Origin: Filomicrobium insigne
Lineage (GTDB): Bacteria; Pseudomonadota; Alphaproteobacteria; Rhizobiales; Hyphomicrobiaceae
Assembly: GCF_900104305.1 (NCBI RefSeq)
Contig: NZ_FNJC01000001.1
Coordinates: forward strand, 1 to 64,000
Reading direction: 5' to 3'
DNA length: 64,000 nt
A model generated the notes under the pieces. That model saw only the letters and a list, made by a program, of their open reading frames with translations, had not been told where the DNA came from and made no database searches. Both the position numbers and the translations under genes were made by a program. Shown here one piece after another: positions 7,631 through 17,277 of this stretch (positions are counted from its first letter, which is position 1; each line of letters opens with the position of its first letter).

Positions 7631-8311
7631 CTATGGGAAGAGGCACTGCTTGTGCCATTCCACATCGGCTGTGGCTCGACGAAACACCAGACGATCGTGG
7701 AGACGGTAAGGCCGCTCGTGCCAGAACTCTATCTCCAGGGGGACCAGACGGAAGCCCGACCAATGGGGAGGACGCGCGACGTCGGAGCCAGAAAACCGGG
7801 CTTCCTGTTCCGCAACGCGACTTTCGAGAACCTCGCGCGAGGGTAGCCTGCGCGATTGATCAGACGACCATGCCCCGATCTGACTCCCCCGCGGGCGCAT
7901 TGCAAAATAGGCGTCGGCCTCATCGGGCGTGACGGTTGAAAGAATACCGCGCACGCGGATTTGGCGCTGCAGAGATTTCCAGTGAAACAAAAGCGCGGCC
8001 TGCGGGTGTGCCTTGAGCTCTTGGGACTTTGCACTGGTGAGGTTGGTGTAGAAAACAAAACCTTGGTCTGGACCGACCTCGTCATCGAGACCCTTAAGCA
8101 GCACCATGCGCACATTCGGCATGCCGCGCTGATCGACCGTCGCCAGCGCCATTGCATTGGGATCGGCTGGCTCGCTCGCTTCCGCTTCCGTCAGCCACGC
8201 GGAGAACAAAGCAAAAGGATCATCCGCTCCGAGAAAGTCTTCACTGGCCGCTTGCCCCGGCTCCGTCTTGAAATTGCCGTCCTCTTTCGATTTCACTTCG
8301 CCACCGATCAT
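7631..8311 (-). CDS. pdxH: Pyridoxamine 5'-phosphate oxidase
   Basis: 226 residues, the family length. PdxH oxidises pyridoxine- or pyridoxamine-5'-phosphate to pyridoxal 5'-phosphate using FMN. Recognisable segments are NAMALATVD then VRMVLLKG (FMN/substrate), [19 protein letters not shown], and the C-terminal [13 protein letters not shown]. The extreme C-terminus is QCLFP where most homologues have a conserved R-L-x-P, a small variation. It is divergent from the surface-antigen-like gene. Confidence 0.93.
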   Translation of the reverse strand: MIGGEVKSKEDGNFKTEPGQAASEDFLGADDPFALFSAWLTEAEASEPADPNAMALATVDQRGMPNVRMVLLKGLDDEVGPDQGFVFYTNLTSAKSQELKAHPQAALLFHWKSLQRQIRVRGILSTVTPDEADAYFAMRPRGSQIGAWSSDQSRRLPSREVLESRVAEQEARFSGSDVARPPHWSGFRLVPLEIEFWHERPYRLHDRLVFRRATADVEWHKQCLFP

Positions 8312-8453
8312 GGTTAACGCCTCAATTTCCCGAATCGCACGAATGACGCGACCGTTTAGTTGCTCTTAACGCGTAACGTGCACACTTGGAATCTCGCGGC
8401 TTAAGTTTGTGGGCCGATTGTCTTGTCTTTGCGTTCTGCTTGATGTGAGCGTC

Positions 8454-8909
8454 ATGCGTCATTGTAATTGCTTGCCTTCATTGCTGGCCATATTTGTGGT
8501 CATTGCCGCCGCCTCTATTATGGGCGCGGCTTCAGCAACTGCTGCGGATGCGCAAACATCATCTGCAAACACCGAGTGCAAAGATACGCAAAACGGTGGG
8601 CAAACGCTGCGTCCCAAGTTTGCTGGGCTTTCCGCTCCCGCAGTTACCGTATTCGACGTCTCTGATCAGCGCGCGGCGCTCGAAAGTGTGCAGTATGCCC
8701 TGACTGAAATCAGTGACGGGGCTAGCTATGTCTGGCATCGTGGTCATGGTAAACTCTCCGGTGTCGTGCAGCCGACCCAGTCATTCAAGGACGCGAATGG
8801 CAAAATATGCCGTCATTTCGTCGTCATGCTCGCCTCGGGCACCTATACAAAACGCACGGAAACTGTCGCGTGTCGGACGGAGGATGGCATCTGGCAGCTC
8901 GACGGCTAA
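8454..8909 (+). CDS. RT0821/Lpp0805-type surface antigen-like secreted protein
   Basis: 151 residues with an N-terminal hydrophobic signal segment ending around ASATAADA. The C-terminal half (ALTEISDGASYVWH, CRHFVVML, TETVACRTEDGIWQL) matches the small surface-antigen domain of rickettsial and legionella-type 17-kDa-like proteins. It is likely periplasmic or outer-membrane associated. Start chosen at the ATG immediately before the signal peptide; an upstream in-frame start (8409) is possible. Function is unknown. Confidence 0.65.
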   Translation: MRHCNCLPSLLAIFVVIAAASIMGAASATAADAQTSSANTECKDTQNGGQTLRPKFAGLSAPAVTVFDVSDQRAALESVQYALTEISDGASYVWHRGHGKLSGVVQPTQSFKDANGKICRHFVVMLASGTYTKRTETVACRTEDGIWQLDG

Positions 8910-9072
8910 GAAATCATTGGCTTTTTTGATATTTCGGCGCTCGCCACCCCGCGGGCGCCCCTTCGTGTCACTTAGCCGCCGACTTCCTATCACATGGCCA
9001 TCTGGACCACGGGGCCCTTTTGTGTAGGATGCGCGCGAAACATCATAGAAACTTAAAAAGGGCTTAGGGCTT

Positions 9073-9918
9073 ATGACCGAACCTGCGCCGGGCACGGGCG
9101 CCGCCACTGGCACTCTGATGACTGGCAAGCGCGGCCTTATCATGGGGGTTGCCAACAATCGTTCAATCGCCTGGGGTATCGCCAAAGCATGTGTGGCGCA
9201 GGGCGCTGAAGTCGCTCTGACTTATCAAGGCGACGCGCTTAAAAAACGCGTTGAGCCATTGGCTGCTGAGCTTGGCTCCAACCTCGTGCTCCCGTGCGAT
9301 GTCACCAATGCGGCTTCGATGGATGCCGTATTTGAATCTCTAGGCAATGCCTGGGGTGGCCTTGACTTCCTGGTCCACGCCATCGCGTTTTCCGACAAAT
9401 CCGAGCTCGACGGCCGTTATGTCGACACCACGGAAAAAAACTTCTCACAAACGATGCTGGTGTCGTGCTTTTCGCTCACGGCATTGGCCCAGCGCGCTGA
9501 AAAGTTAATGCCGTCAGGGGGATCAATCCTCACGCTTACCTACTATGGCGCTGAAAAGGTCATGCCCCATTACAACGTGATGGGCGTTGCCAAGGCCGCC
9601 CTGGAAGCGTCCGTCCGCTATCTCGCCGCCGACCTCGGGCGTACGGGAATCCGCGTCAACGCTATTTCTGCCGGGCCGATCAAAACGCTAGCGGCATCGG
9701 GAATCTCGGACTTCCGGTATATCTTGAAGTGGAACGAGTATAATTCGCCGCTACGCCGGACTGTAACGATTGAAGAAGTGGGCTCTGCGGGGCTCTATCT
9801 TTTGTCGGATCTCTCACGTGGCGTAACCGGTGAGGTCCATCACGTCGACTCCGGCTATCACGTGCAAGGCATGAAGAACGAGGACGCGCCCGATATTACA
9901 GTGGCTAAAGGGGATTAG
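9073..9918 (+). CDS. fabI: Enoyl-[acyl-carrier-protein] reductase (NADH)
   Basis: 281-residue short-chain dehydrogenase that reduces enoyl-ACP in the last step of fatty-acid elongation. Visible are the family-specific N-terminal GVANNRSIAWGIA (25-37) nucleotide loop, the active-site Y157, Y167 and K174 with FabI spacing, and VNAISAGPIKTLA for the substrate-binding loop. The start at 9073 leaves a short extra N-terminus before TGKRGLIMG; a second ATG at 9118 is an alternative. Followed by a histidine phosphatase and aroC, an order often seen in Rhizobiales. Confidence 0.95.
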   Translation: MTEPAPGTGAATGTLMTGKRGLIMGVANNRSIAWGIAKACVAQGAEVALTYQGDALKKRVEPLAAELGSNLVLPCDVTNAASMDAVFESLGNAWGGLDFLVHAIAFSDKSELDGRYVDTTEKNFSQTMLVSCFSLTALAQRAEKLMPSGGSILTLTYYGAEKVMPHYNVMGVAKAALEASVRYLAADLGRTGIRVNAISAGPIKTLAASGISDFRYILKWNEYNSPLRRTVTIEEVGSAGLYLLSDLSRGVTGEVHHVDSGYHVQGMKNEDAPDITVAKGD

Positions 9919-9920
9919 CT

Positions 9921-9947
9921 GGTTGCGGCCTTCCGCGGCCGCCTTTA
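9921..9947 (+). terminator. Hairpin after fabI
   Basis: GCGGCC (9925-9930) pairs with GGCCGC (9937-9942) around a short loop and is followed by CTTTAT, directly after the fabI stop. Moderate terminator. Confidence 0.5.
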
Positions 9948-10061
9948 TCCCGCTTATCGGATCATTCGGGATCTACAGCATCAGCCTATCGATGCATTGC
10001 GCGCGTGTTGTGAGCTACCATATGCCTGAGGTGGCGGGCACGAAGCATTACGATGGGGACC

Positions 10062-10649
10062 ATGCTTGAAGATGTCACAATATACTGCATCCGACACGGT
10101 GAAACGGATTGGAATGCAGAGTCGCGCTATCAAGGCCAGGCCAATATTCCCCTAAACGCGCGAGGGCGCGCGCAGGCCAAGCGCAACGGCGAAGCACTTC
10201 GGCAATTTCTCCCCCAGATCGCCGACGCGGACTTCGTCGCCAGCCCGCTCGACCGCGCGTATGAGACCATGCGTATCGTGCGCCGCGCGCTGGAGCTTCC
10301 AGAAGACGACTTCCGTCTCGAAGACAGATTGCGCGAAGTTCACTATGGACATTGGGAAGGTAAGCTGCTCACCGAGCTTCCTGAGCTCGATCCGGTGGGC
10401 GTGGCGGACCGGCGGGCAGATCCCTTCAAATGGCGTCCCGACGGGGGCGAGAGCTATTCAGACCTCATGGAGCGTGTCGCGGAATGGCTGGAGACCGTTA
10501 AGCGGGATACAGTTATTGCGGCGCATGGCGGCGTCAGCCGATCGCTCCGGGGGTATCTACTCGGTGCGGACATGGGCGGTGTCTTACGTGTGCCTGTGCC
10601 TCAAGACCAGGTCCTGATTATCCGCAACGGTGAAATGCAGTGGCTCTAG
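10062..10649 (+). CDS. Histidine phosphatase family protein (phosphoglycerate mutase-like)
   Basis: 195 residues with the RHGETDWN phosphohistidine motif at 11-18, a conserved second arginine/glutamate region (DRLREVHYGHWEG), and the late AAHGGVSR motif. These mark the cofactor-dependent mutase / acid-phosphatase superfamily. At this size it is more likely a phosphatase than a glycolytic mutase, though the substrate cannot be told. Two ATGs (10053, 10062) are possible; the second better matches homologous N-termini. Confidence 0.85.
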   Translation: MLEDVTIYCIRHGETDWNAESRYQGQANIPLNARGRAQAKRNGEALRQFLPQIADADFVASPLDRAYETMRIVRRALELPEDDFRLEDRLREVHYGHWEGKLLTELPELDPVGVADRRADPFKWRPDGGESYSDLMERVAEWLETVKRDTVIAAHGGVSRSLRGYLLGADMGGVLRVPVPQDQVLIIRNGEMQWL

Positions 10650-11205
10650 CGAGCCGTGCGCGCTCCCACACCTCTACCGCCTCATAAAAGCAGAAAGAGC
10701 TGAAGCAGCGGCCGCCTCAGCTCTTTCCAACGCTGGTTAAAGAATCGCTCTTACGGGTTGCTCAGACCTACAAGAGAAACTCCTTTTGCATGGTAATCAC
10801 GACGCTCCCTTCGTTGTATGTCGTTCAGCTTGGCTGAACAAACGAAGGCGCGACGGACTCTTTACCTACGCGGCTGCGTGTTCCGGCTTAGCGTTCCTCA
10901 TCCTAAGCATGTAAATGCCAGCCGGTTCCCTGTGGAATCTTCGGCTCGGTCATTGAGGTTGAAAACCCGGAGTTTGCCGAAGACACGCCTTGGGTGGGCT
11001 GTGTCGACGGGAATCACGCTGTTACTGAATCTGAGTCATAAGCTGCGTTGCGGGGCATTGTCATCCAGAATGCCCGCTACGGGTGGGTTGCGACGCGCTT
11101 GCCGGCCCCGTAAATGTCTTTTGCAACACACTCCGCTATAGAATCAGCGGGCAACCGACACCGAGGATGTATCATTCTCGTCGTCCCTTTTGCCGTACGA
11201 GGCCC
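10650..11205. other. Structured non-coding gap between phosphatase and aroC
   Basis: No supported gene. It contains two notable hairpins: a perfect 10-bp inverted repeat AAAGAGCTGA/TCAGCTCTTT (10694-10703 and 10717-10726), and a compound hairpin at 10808-10848. The rest shows neither coding signal nor clear promoter. One frame near 10930-11035 reads a protein-like string without a start and is not called. Confidence 0.5.
10808..10848. repeat. Compound inverted repeat (possible structured RNA)
   Basis: CCTTCGTT (10808-10815) pairs with AACGAAGG (10841-10848), enclosing a second stem GTTCAGC (10823-10829) with GCTGAAC (10833-10839) and a TTG loop. The total is 15 paired bases with an asymmetric internal bulge. 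No T run follows, so it is not a simple terminator. Confidence 0.45.
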
Positions 11206-12300
11206 ATGTCACACAACTCATTCGGTCATCTTTTCCGCCTTACGACCTGGGGCGAAAGCCACGGTCCGGCGATCGGCGGCGTCGTTGATGGCTGTCCACC
11301 AGGAATTCCCCTTGAGGCCTCGGAAATTCAGACCTACCTCGACAAACGTAAACCGGGGCAATCGCGCTTTACGACGCAACGTAAAGAGCCGGATACAGTC
11401 GAAATCCTTTCGGGTGTTTTTCAGGATCAATCCGGTCGACAGGTCACGACCGGAACACCTATTTCCCTGATGATCCGAAACGTCGATCAGCGGTCGAAAG
11501 ACTATGGTGAGATTGCCCGCACATTCCGCCCGGGACATGCCGACTTCACATACCAGCAGAAGTACGGAATTCGCGATTATCGCGGCGGCGGCCGTTCGTC
11601 TGCGCGCGAAACGGCTGTGCGGGTCGCGGGGGGTGCCGTCGCGCGCAAGATCCTCGACGGCGTGACATTCAAAGGCGGATTGGTCCAGATCGGCCCACAC
11701 AAGATCAACCGTGACCGGATTGACTGGGGTACCGTCGATGACAACCCCTTCTTCTGCCCCGATCCGAGCGTGGTCGACTTCTGGTCGACCTATCTCGACG
11801 GCATCCGCAAGGATGGTTCCTCCATCGGCGCAGTCGTCGAGGTGATCGCGGAGGGTGTGCCGGCAGGCCTCGGCGCCCCGCTCTACGGAAAACTCGATCA
11901 AGATCTCGCGTCAGCGATGATGAGCATCAACGCCGTTAAGGCCGTCGAAATCGGTGACGGCATGATGGCGGCGACGCTTACGGGAGAAGAGAACGCTGAT
12001 GAAATCCGTCTCGACAGGGATGGGCAACCAGTGTTCCTATCAAACCATGCAGGCGGCATTCTGGGCGGCATTTCAACGGGGCAGCCCATCGTCTGCCGGT
12101 TCGCGGTAAAACCGACGTCGTCAATTCTCAAGCCGCGCTTGACGATTGATGCCGACGGCAACGAGACGGAAATCGTCACAAAAGGCCGGCACGACCCGTG
12201 TGTTGGAATTCGGGCCGTGCCAATCGGGGAAGCCATGATGGCAATCGTACTTGCCGACCATTTGCTGCGTCATAGGGGACAATGCGGACCGGGCGGCTAG
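11206..12300 (+). CDS. aroC: Chorismate synthase
   Basis: 364 residues. It converts 5-enolpyruvylshikimate-3-phosphate to chorismate with reduced FMN, the last common step of aromatic amino-acid synthesis. Signatures are [20 protein letters not shown] at the N-terminus, GRSSARETA (about 125-133), and GISTGQP and RHDPCVG near the C-terminus. The ATG at 11206 gives the family N-terminus (MSHNSFGH), although its GAGG is only 3 bases away; upstream in-frame codons would add a non-conserved extension. Confidence 0.95.
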   Translation: MSHNSFGHLFRLTTWGESHGPAIGGVVDGCPPGIPLEASEIQTYLDKRKPGQSRFTTQRKEPDTVEILSGVFQDQSGRQVTTGTPISLMIRNVDQRSKDYGEIARTFRPGHADFTYQQKYGIRDYRGGGRSSARETAVRVAGGAVARKILDGVTFKGGLVQIGPHKINRDRIDWGTVDDNPFFCPDPSVVDFWSTYLDGIRKDGSSIGAVVEVIAEGVPAGLGAPLYGKLDQDLASAMMSINAVKAVEIGDGMMAATLTGEENADEIRLDRDGQPVFLSNHAGGILGGISTGQPIVCRFAVKPTSSILKPRLTIDADGNETEIVTKGRHDPCVGIRAVPIGEAMMAIVLADHLLRHRGQCGPGG

Positions 12301-12322
12301 CCAAACAGTACTTGAGGGCAGA

Positions 12323-12862
12323 ATGGGCATTCCCGCGCGAGATATTGAACACGCCGAAGGTTACATCGTCCGCTACGATAGCGCGAAAGCGGGTACCCGC
12401 GTTTATGCAATGGCAGCGATCGGCGTGGGCGTGTGCGCCGCCGCTATTTTGCTGGGCAGCGAAATTTTGATTGCCCTTGGCCTCGGCGCTCTCGCCACGG
12501 CTTATTATTTCTATCCGTTTCTGGAAGCACGCCGCGCCCGGCTGGGGGCCAATGAATACGGCATCTTCATAGAGGGTTTCGGCCTTATCGACTGGCGATC
12601 CATCCGGCGTATCGAGCTCGTTCCCACTTCCGTGAGGAGTATCATCCTCCACGAGTTGCAAATCCAGCTTAGCCAACCGGTCTCAAGAGCACTGCTCGTC
12701 GATTGGCGCCGCATGCCACTTTACCGCCGGCTGATGCGCCTTCCCTGGGTTATAACTCCTGATGACAACACGCTCCACGTCGAGTTGGACTCATTCAAGC
12801 AGTCCCCCGAGACGGTGCACCGCACTCTGCAAAGCATCTGGCAGCACTATCGCGGCTGGTGA
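12323..12862 (+). CDS. Hypothetical membrane protein with PH-like C-terminal region
   Basis: 179 residues, family not firmly recognised. Two adjacent hydrophobic segments (about 27-64) sit near the N-terminus. A following GIFIEGFGLIDWRSIRRIEL resembles the YcxB/PH-like membrane-associated domain. ATG at 12323 has GAGGG upstream. It begins 22 bases after aroC and may be co-transcribed. It converges with the AarF gene. Confidence 0.6.
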   Translation: MGIPARDIEHAEGYIVRYDSAKAGTRVYAMAAIGVGVCAAAILLGSEILIALGLGALATAYYFYPFLEARRARLGANEYGIFIEGFGLIDWRSIRRIELVPTSVRSIILHELQIQLSQPVSRALLVDWRRMPLYRRLMRLPWVITPDDNTLHVELDSFKQSPETVHRTLQSIWQHYRGW

Positions 12863-12865
12863 GCT

Positions 12866-14272
12866 TCACTTGGGAACCGGTGTGCTCTCATTCTGTACCC
12901 GGGTCTTCGCGGGCAGAGGTACACCTGCAGTTTTGAACGCTTCTGCCTGACGCGCCTCGACGACTGCAGGGTCGAAGTCTTGAATGGTTTCATTAAACAG
13001 CTCGTACCAGTTGAGCTTGGCGCCAAGATGCAGGAATACGCCACCTAGGCCAATCGCAGCGCGATCCATGAAGACGAACTCGCGCGGGACGGTCACTGGC
13101 CCCTTTTCCTTCAGCATCTTGCTCACAGTGAAGGCTTCCTTGCGGCCATACTCGCCCGGAGCGGTATCCTCGGCGATGGTGCGCTCGCGATCATCGAGTA
13201 AGGGGCCGTAGATGAACCGCGCCCAGATCGTCAGCGCCTCGATTAGTTCGTCGTTGAGGCCCCGAAAGCCCCACCTTTCGTAGGCATGGACGATGAGGTC
13301 GCGGTCGTTGCGTTGCAATCCCGTATAAAGATCGATGACGCCGCTGATGAACGAGATCGGAAAGGTCCGGATGCATCCGTAATCCAGGAGGTTCACGCCG
13401 CCGGGTTTCGCGTCAGCCTCGGAGGATGGGAAGATCGTGTAGTTGCCCAGATGCGGATCGCCATGAATGGCCCCGAAATGACTGAAGGGGTACCACCATG
13501 CTCGGAACATCGCGCGCGCAATCGTATTGCGGTCTTCGAGTGCGTGCTCCTTGAACTCCAGCAGTGGGCGCCCTTCCAGCCACGTCATGGATAGCAGCCG
13601 TTTGGTCGACAGCTCCGGCACGACCTCGGGCACCCGGATCGCCGCGTCGTCTCGGAAGATCAAATCGTAGAGCGCGATGTGGCAAGCTTCGAGTTCGTAA
13701 TCGAGTTCCTCGCGCAGGCGCAGTGAGATCTCCTGATAGATTTCTTTCGTATCGATGCCTGGATCCATCCGGGCGTGAAGCTGGAAGATGACCCAGAGCT
13801 GATTGAGATCCGCCTCCACGGCCGATTGCATATCGGGATACTGCAGCTTGACCGCCAGATCGCGGCCATCGGCTGCGACAGAGCGATGGACTTGCCCTAG
13901 CGAGGCCGAAGCTGCAGCTTCCGTCGAGAAGTCCTTGAACCGGTCACGCCATTCCGGCCCAAGCTCCGCGACCATGCGCCGACGCACGAATCCGGGGCCC
14001 ATCGGCGGTGCCTGGCTTTGAAGCTGCGCCAGCTCTCTGGCATATTCCTTTGGGAGAGCCTCTGGAATGGTTGAAAGCAGCTGGGCCACTTTCATAATCG
14101 GTCCCTTAAGTCCTCCGAGTGCCGCGGCAAGATCCTGCGCTGCCTTTGATCGGTCAAACTCAAGACCAAGAAAGCGTTGCCCCGCAAACCGCGCGGCCAC
14201 GGAGCCGACGTTGGAGCCAACACGGGCATATCGCGCAGCGCGCGCTGAAAAGCGATTTTCTTCGTTGCTCAT
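12866..14272 (-). CDS. AarF/ABC1/UbiB-family atypical kinase
   Basis: 468 residues. The UbiB-like fold is visible from a G-rich MKVAQLLST segment (in place of the usual KxGQ), SLGQVHRS, the lysine strand AVKLQYP, EELDYELEA, the catalytic GDPHLGNY, and LLDYGCIR (DYG rather than DFG). Family members support ubiquinone biosynthesis or lipid homeostasis by ATPase-like activity; Rhizobiales often carry this variant beside the true ubiB. Start at 14272 is preferred (GGAA upstream, MSNEEN), and the longer frame to 14371 is rejected. Confidence 0.85.
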   Translation of the reverse strand: MSNEENRFSARAARYARVGSNVGSVAARFAGQRFLGLEFDRSKAAQDLAAALGGLKGPIMKVAQLLSTIPEALPKEYARELAQLQSQAPPMGPGFVRRRMVAELGPEWRDRFKDFSTEAAASASLGQVHRSVAADGRDLAVKLQYPDMQSAVEADLNQLWVIFQLHARMDPGIDTKEIYQEISLRLREELDYELEACHIALYDLIFRDDAAIRVPEVVPELSTKRLLSMTWLEGRPLLEFKEHALEDRNTIARAMFRAWWYPFSHFGAIHGDPHLGNYTIFPSSEADAKPGGVNLLDYGCIRTFPISFISGVIDLYTGLQRNDRDLIVHAYERWGFRGLNDELIEALTIWARFIYGPLLDDRERTIAEDTAPGEYGRKEAFTVSKMLKEKGPVTVPREFVFMDRAAIGLGGVFLHLGAKLNWYELFNETIQDFDPAVVEARQAEAFKTAGVPLPAKTRVQNESTPVPK

Positions 14273-14446
14273 GTAGCTTTCCGGCTTAGGACTTCTCTCA
14301 ACGGATATCGCCACGCCCGTGGCGCGCTTCAACATGATGTTATGCCAACGTGAGATCGGCTTCACCGGCATTTCATGCTATCGCAGCCCCAATACAAGAG
14401 GCCGCCTTTTATTCAACGTGCGAAGCGATAGAAACGGATTACACCT

Positions 14447-14908
14447 ATGTTCTTCCGAGCCCCCGTCTTAGTCGCCATCATGGGCCTGGTTTGGGGCGGC
14501 GTTGCTCTTGCCGCCGAAACTCAAGCCCCGCCATTGCAGGTCTTCAAGTCTGCCACATGCAGCTGCTGTTCAGCCTGGATCAAGCATATGACCCAACACG
14601 GCTTTACAGCTGAGGCGCAGGACGTTGCCGCAGGTGAACTGGCGCGGATCAAGCAATCCGCTGGCATCGGACCGCAGCACGCCTCCTGCCACACGGCCAA
14701 GATCGGCGGCTATTCCATCGAAGGTCACGTACCGGCCGCCGATGTGAAGCGGTTGCTTGCGGAAAAGCCAGATGCCGTTGGGCTTGCGGTTCCGGGGATG
14801 CCGATCGGATCACCCGGAATGGAAGCGGGCGACACGCGCGAGCCGTACGAGGTGCTTCTCATCAAGCGTGACGGCACGAGCGAAGTCTGGTCGAAGCAGA
14901 ACCAGTAG
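14447..14908 (+). CDS. DUF411 periplasmic metal-binding protein
   Basis: 153 residues with a signal peptide (1-22, cleavage near ALA-AE). The DUF411 core follows: FKSATCSCCSAW near 33-44 with the CxCC-type cluster, a later ASCHTAKI, GHVPAADVKRLL, and GMPIGSPGME. DUF411 proteins are found in copper-handling contexts and are believed to bind metal. No copper genes are adjacent here. Gene converges with pepF. Confidence 0.85.
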   Translation: MFFRAPVLVAIMGLVWGGVALAAETQAPPLQVFKSATCSCCSAWIKHMTQHGFTAEAQDVAAGELARIKQSAGIGPQHASCHTAKIGGYSIEGHVPAADVKRLLAEKPDAVGLAVPGMPIGSPGMEAGDTREPYEVLLIKRDGTSEVWSKQNQ

Positions 14909-14964
14909 TTCTCAGCGGTTCATTGTGCCTTCGTCGAGGGTAACGCTGAGCGAGATCGCCGAAG

Positions 14965-14995
14965 CTCCCGCGAACAAGTCGCGGGATGACCGATG
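14965..14995. repeat. Short inverted repeat between DUF411 and pepF
   Basis: TCCCGCG/CGCGGGA with a 7-base loop, in the convergent intergenic region. Together with a second weak stem near 15068-15104 (GACGGCGG/CCGCCGTC) it probably separates transcription of the two genes. No strong T tail. Confidence 0.35.
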
Positions 14996-15112
14996 TGTGG
15001 GTGCGAGCGCGTTACCCCCGCAACCCGACGTACCAGGCCACACCGGGCCGCATCTGATCGAGAGTGACGGCGGAGGCATAGGCTCATAGGCTCCCGCCGT
15101 CCTCGTATACTT

Positions 15113-16981
15113 CTAAGCCGCGCGATCCATCGCCTCGAGTTCGTCGATCATGCCTTCGATGACCTTGAGGCCCTTCTTCCAGAATTGCGGATCGCGGGCA
15201 TCTAGGCCGAAGGGTGCGAGCATCTCTGAGTGATGCTTCGAGCCACCGGCTTTCAGCATGTCGAAATACTTTTCGACGAAGCCCGGATGCGCTTCTTGAT
15301 ACAGACCGTAGAGCGAATTCACGAGGCAGTCGCCGAACGCATATGCGTAAACGTAGAACGGCGAATGGATGAAGTGTGGCACATAGGTCCAGAAGACCTC
15401 ATATCCATCCTTGAATTCGATCGCAGGCCCCAGGCTTTCGGCCTGAACTTCCATCCAAATAGCGTTGATCTGATCCGAGGTCAGCTCACCGCTGCGTCGT
15501 GCTTCATGCACCTTGCGCTCGAATGTGTAGAACGCGATCTGACGGACGACCGTATTCAACATGTCCTCGACTTTGCCGGCCATCATCGCTTTACGCTCTT
15601 TCGGGTCGGTCGTGTCGGCCAGCAGTTTACGGAATGTGAGCATCTCGCCGAAGACCGATGCGGTTTCTGCAAGCGTCAACGGTGTCGGTGCGAGCAAGGG
15701 ACCCTGATCGCGCGCAAGCCACTGGTGAACACCGTGGCCTAGCTCATGCGCCAACGTCATGACGCAACGCGGCTTGCCGAGATAGTTCATCAGCACGTAC
15801 GGGTGGGCTGAGGGAACCGTGGCCGCAGAAAATGCCCCAGGGGCCTTGCCGGGCCGGACCGGCGCATCGATCCAATTATTCTCGAAGAAGCGGTCGGCGA
15901 TCTCAGCCATCTCGGGCGCGAACCCGCCATAGGCAGAGAGCACCATCTCACGTGCCTCCGGCCATGAAATCACACGCTCAGGACGGTCCGGAAGCGGTGC
16001 GTTGCGATCCCAGTGGGCCAACTTGTCGAGACCGAGCCACTTCGCTTTCATCGCATAATAGCGGTGGGACAGTCTGGGGTAGGCCTCGCGCACGGACTGT
16101 ACGAGGGCGTCGACCACAGGGGCTTCAACGCGGTTGGACAGGTGGCGGCTGTCCGCAACGTCCTTGAAACCGCGCCAACGATCCGAGATTTCCTTGTCCT
16201 TGGCGAGAGTGTTCGTGATCAGCGTGAAGACACGCACATTGTCCTTGAAGACTTTCGCCAGCGCTTCCGAGCCAGCTTGCCGGCGCGCCCGATCTGAATC
16301 CGACATCAGATTGAGCGTCGGTTCCAATGCTAGAGGCTCGTCTTCGCCTTCGACGTCGAAGCGGAGGGCGGACATCGTTTCATTGAAGTGACGCGTCCAA
16401 GCGCTCCGTCCAGTCTGGCCCTTTTCGGTGAACAAACGCTCGATGTCTTCGGAGAGCTGATATGGCTTCTCTTTGCGCAGATCCTCGAACCACGGTTTGT
16501 AGTGCATCAGGTCCGGGTGTGTCAGGGCCTTATCAAGAACAGCGTCATCGATCTGGTTGAGTTCCAGCTCAAAGAAAATGAGATCCGTCCAAATCGCGGT
16601 CAGCTTCTCTGAAACGTCGCCGTAGAACTTCGCAATTGTCGGGTCGGACTGGTCGGCGGCGTAAAGCAGACCGGCATAGGAGCCCAGGCGTCCCAAAACA
16701 TCCGCCAAATCTTCATAGGACTTTACCGCCTTCGCTAGAATAGCGCCGTCGGCAGCCATGGTCGCAAGCTTGCCTTGGCACGTCTCTTTGATGCGTGCCG
16801 CGGCCGCAGCTGCTGCTTCCAGGTCGCGCTGAACCTCTGGCGCAGTTGGAGCCGTATAAAGATCATCAAGTCTCCAGTTCGGCAGATCGCCAAGTTGGGC
16901 CGTCGCCGCGGACGCGGCCTCAGGCGGAGACATCGTTACAGTCATCAAGTCGGCGAATTTCGCACGCGGCGTCAACGTCAT
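15113..16981 (-). CDS. pepF: Oligoendopeptidase F (M3 metallopeptidase)
   Basis: 622 residues, the usual PepF size. The zinc motif is clear in TLAHELGHGVHQ (HEXXH, about residue 398). Upstream GAFSAATVPSAHPY and downstream TASVFGEML supply other M3 signatures. It cleaves short cytosolic peptides. The ATG at 16981 has GGAG 6 bases upstream; the in-frame TTG at 16996 is rejected. The region 16982-17277 to the next gene is divergent and holds both promoters but no other gene. Confidence 0.93.
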   Translation of the reverse strand: MTLTPRAKFADLMTVTMSPPEAASAATAQLGDLPNWRLDDLYTAPTAPEVQRDLEAAAAAAARIKETCQGKLATMAADGAILAKAVKSYEDLADVLGRLGSYAGLLYAADQSDPTIAKFYGDVSEKLTAIWTDLIFFELELNQIDDAVLDKALTHPDLMHYKPWFEDLRKEKPYQLSEDIERLFTEKGQTGRSAWTRHFNETMSALRFDVEGEDEPLALEPTLNLMSDSDRARRQAGSEALAKVFKDNVRVFTLITNTLAKDKEISDRWRGFKDVADSRHLSNRVEAPVVDALVQSVREAYPRLSHRYYAMKAKWLGLDKLAHWDRNAPLPDRPERVISWPEAREMVLSAYGGFAPEMAEIADRFFENNWIDAPVRPGKAPGAFSAATVPSAHPYVLMNYLGKPRCVMTLAHELGHGVHQWLARDQGPLLAPTPLTLAETASVFGEMLTFRKLLADTTDPKERKAMMAGKVEDMLNTVVRQIAFYTFERKVHEARRSGELTSDQINAIWMEVQAESLGPAIEFKDGYEVFWTYVPHFIHSPFYVYAYAFGDCLVNSLYGLYQEAHPGFVEKYFDMLKAGGSKHHSEMLAPFGLDARDPQFWKKGLKVIEGMIDELEAMDRAA

Positions 16982-17277
16982 ATCGTGCTCCGGCAAATGG
17001 CAGGGAAATCGGTGTTAATGTGCCGATCATGGTGTCGAACTTCAAGGTCGACGTTTCACGGCGGGACAACATAAGGGGCATGCCCTTGTGCCACTTTCGA
17101 GAAAAAAGCACCAAGACGGCAAATTCGGAAACGGCTTCTTTACCCTTATCGGGCAATTCTCATCCCGCAAGTCGAGTAGCTGCTTGCTGCGTTGGTACTC
17201 GGAGCGCCTGTCCATGGCGCCGATGTGTATCGCGCTCTGCAGCATCGTTTTAGTCGAGTTTGAGTACGAGTGCCCCC

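Noticed and set aside
10930-11035. Protein-like string (ending EDTPWVGCVDGN...) in one plus-strand frame between phosphatase and aroC
   Set aside because: No start codon after the preceding stop, under 45 codons, and no homology that I recognise; insufficient for a pseudogene call.
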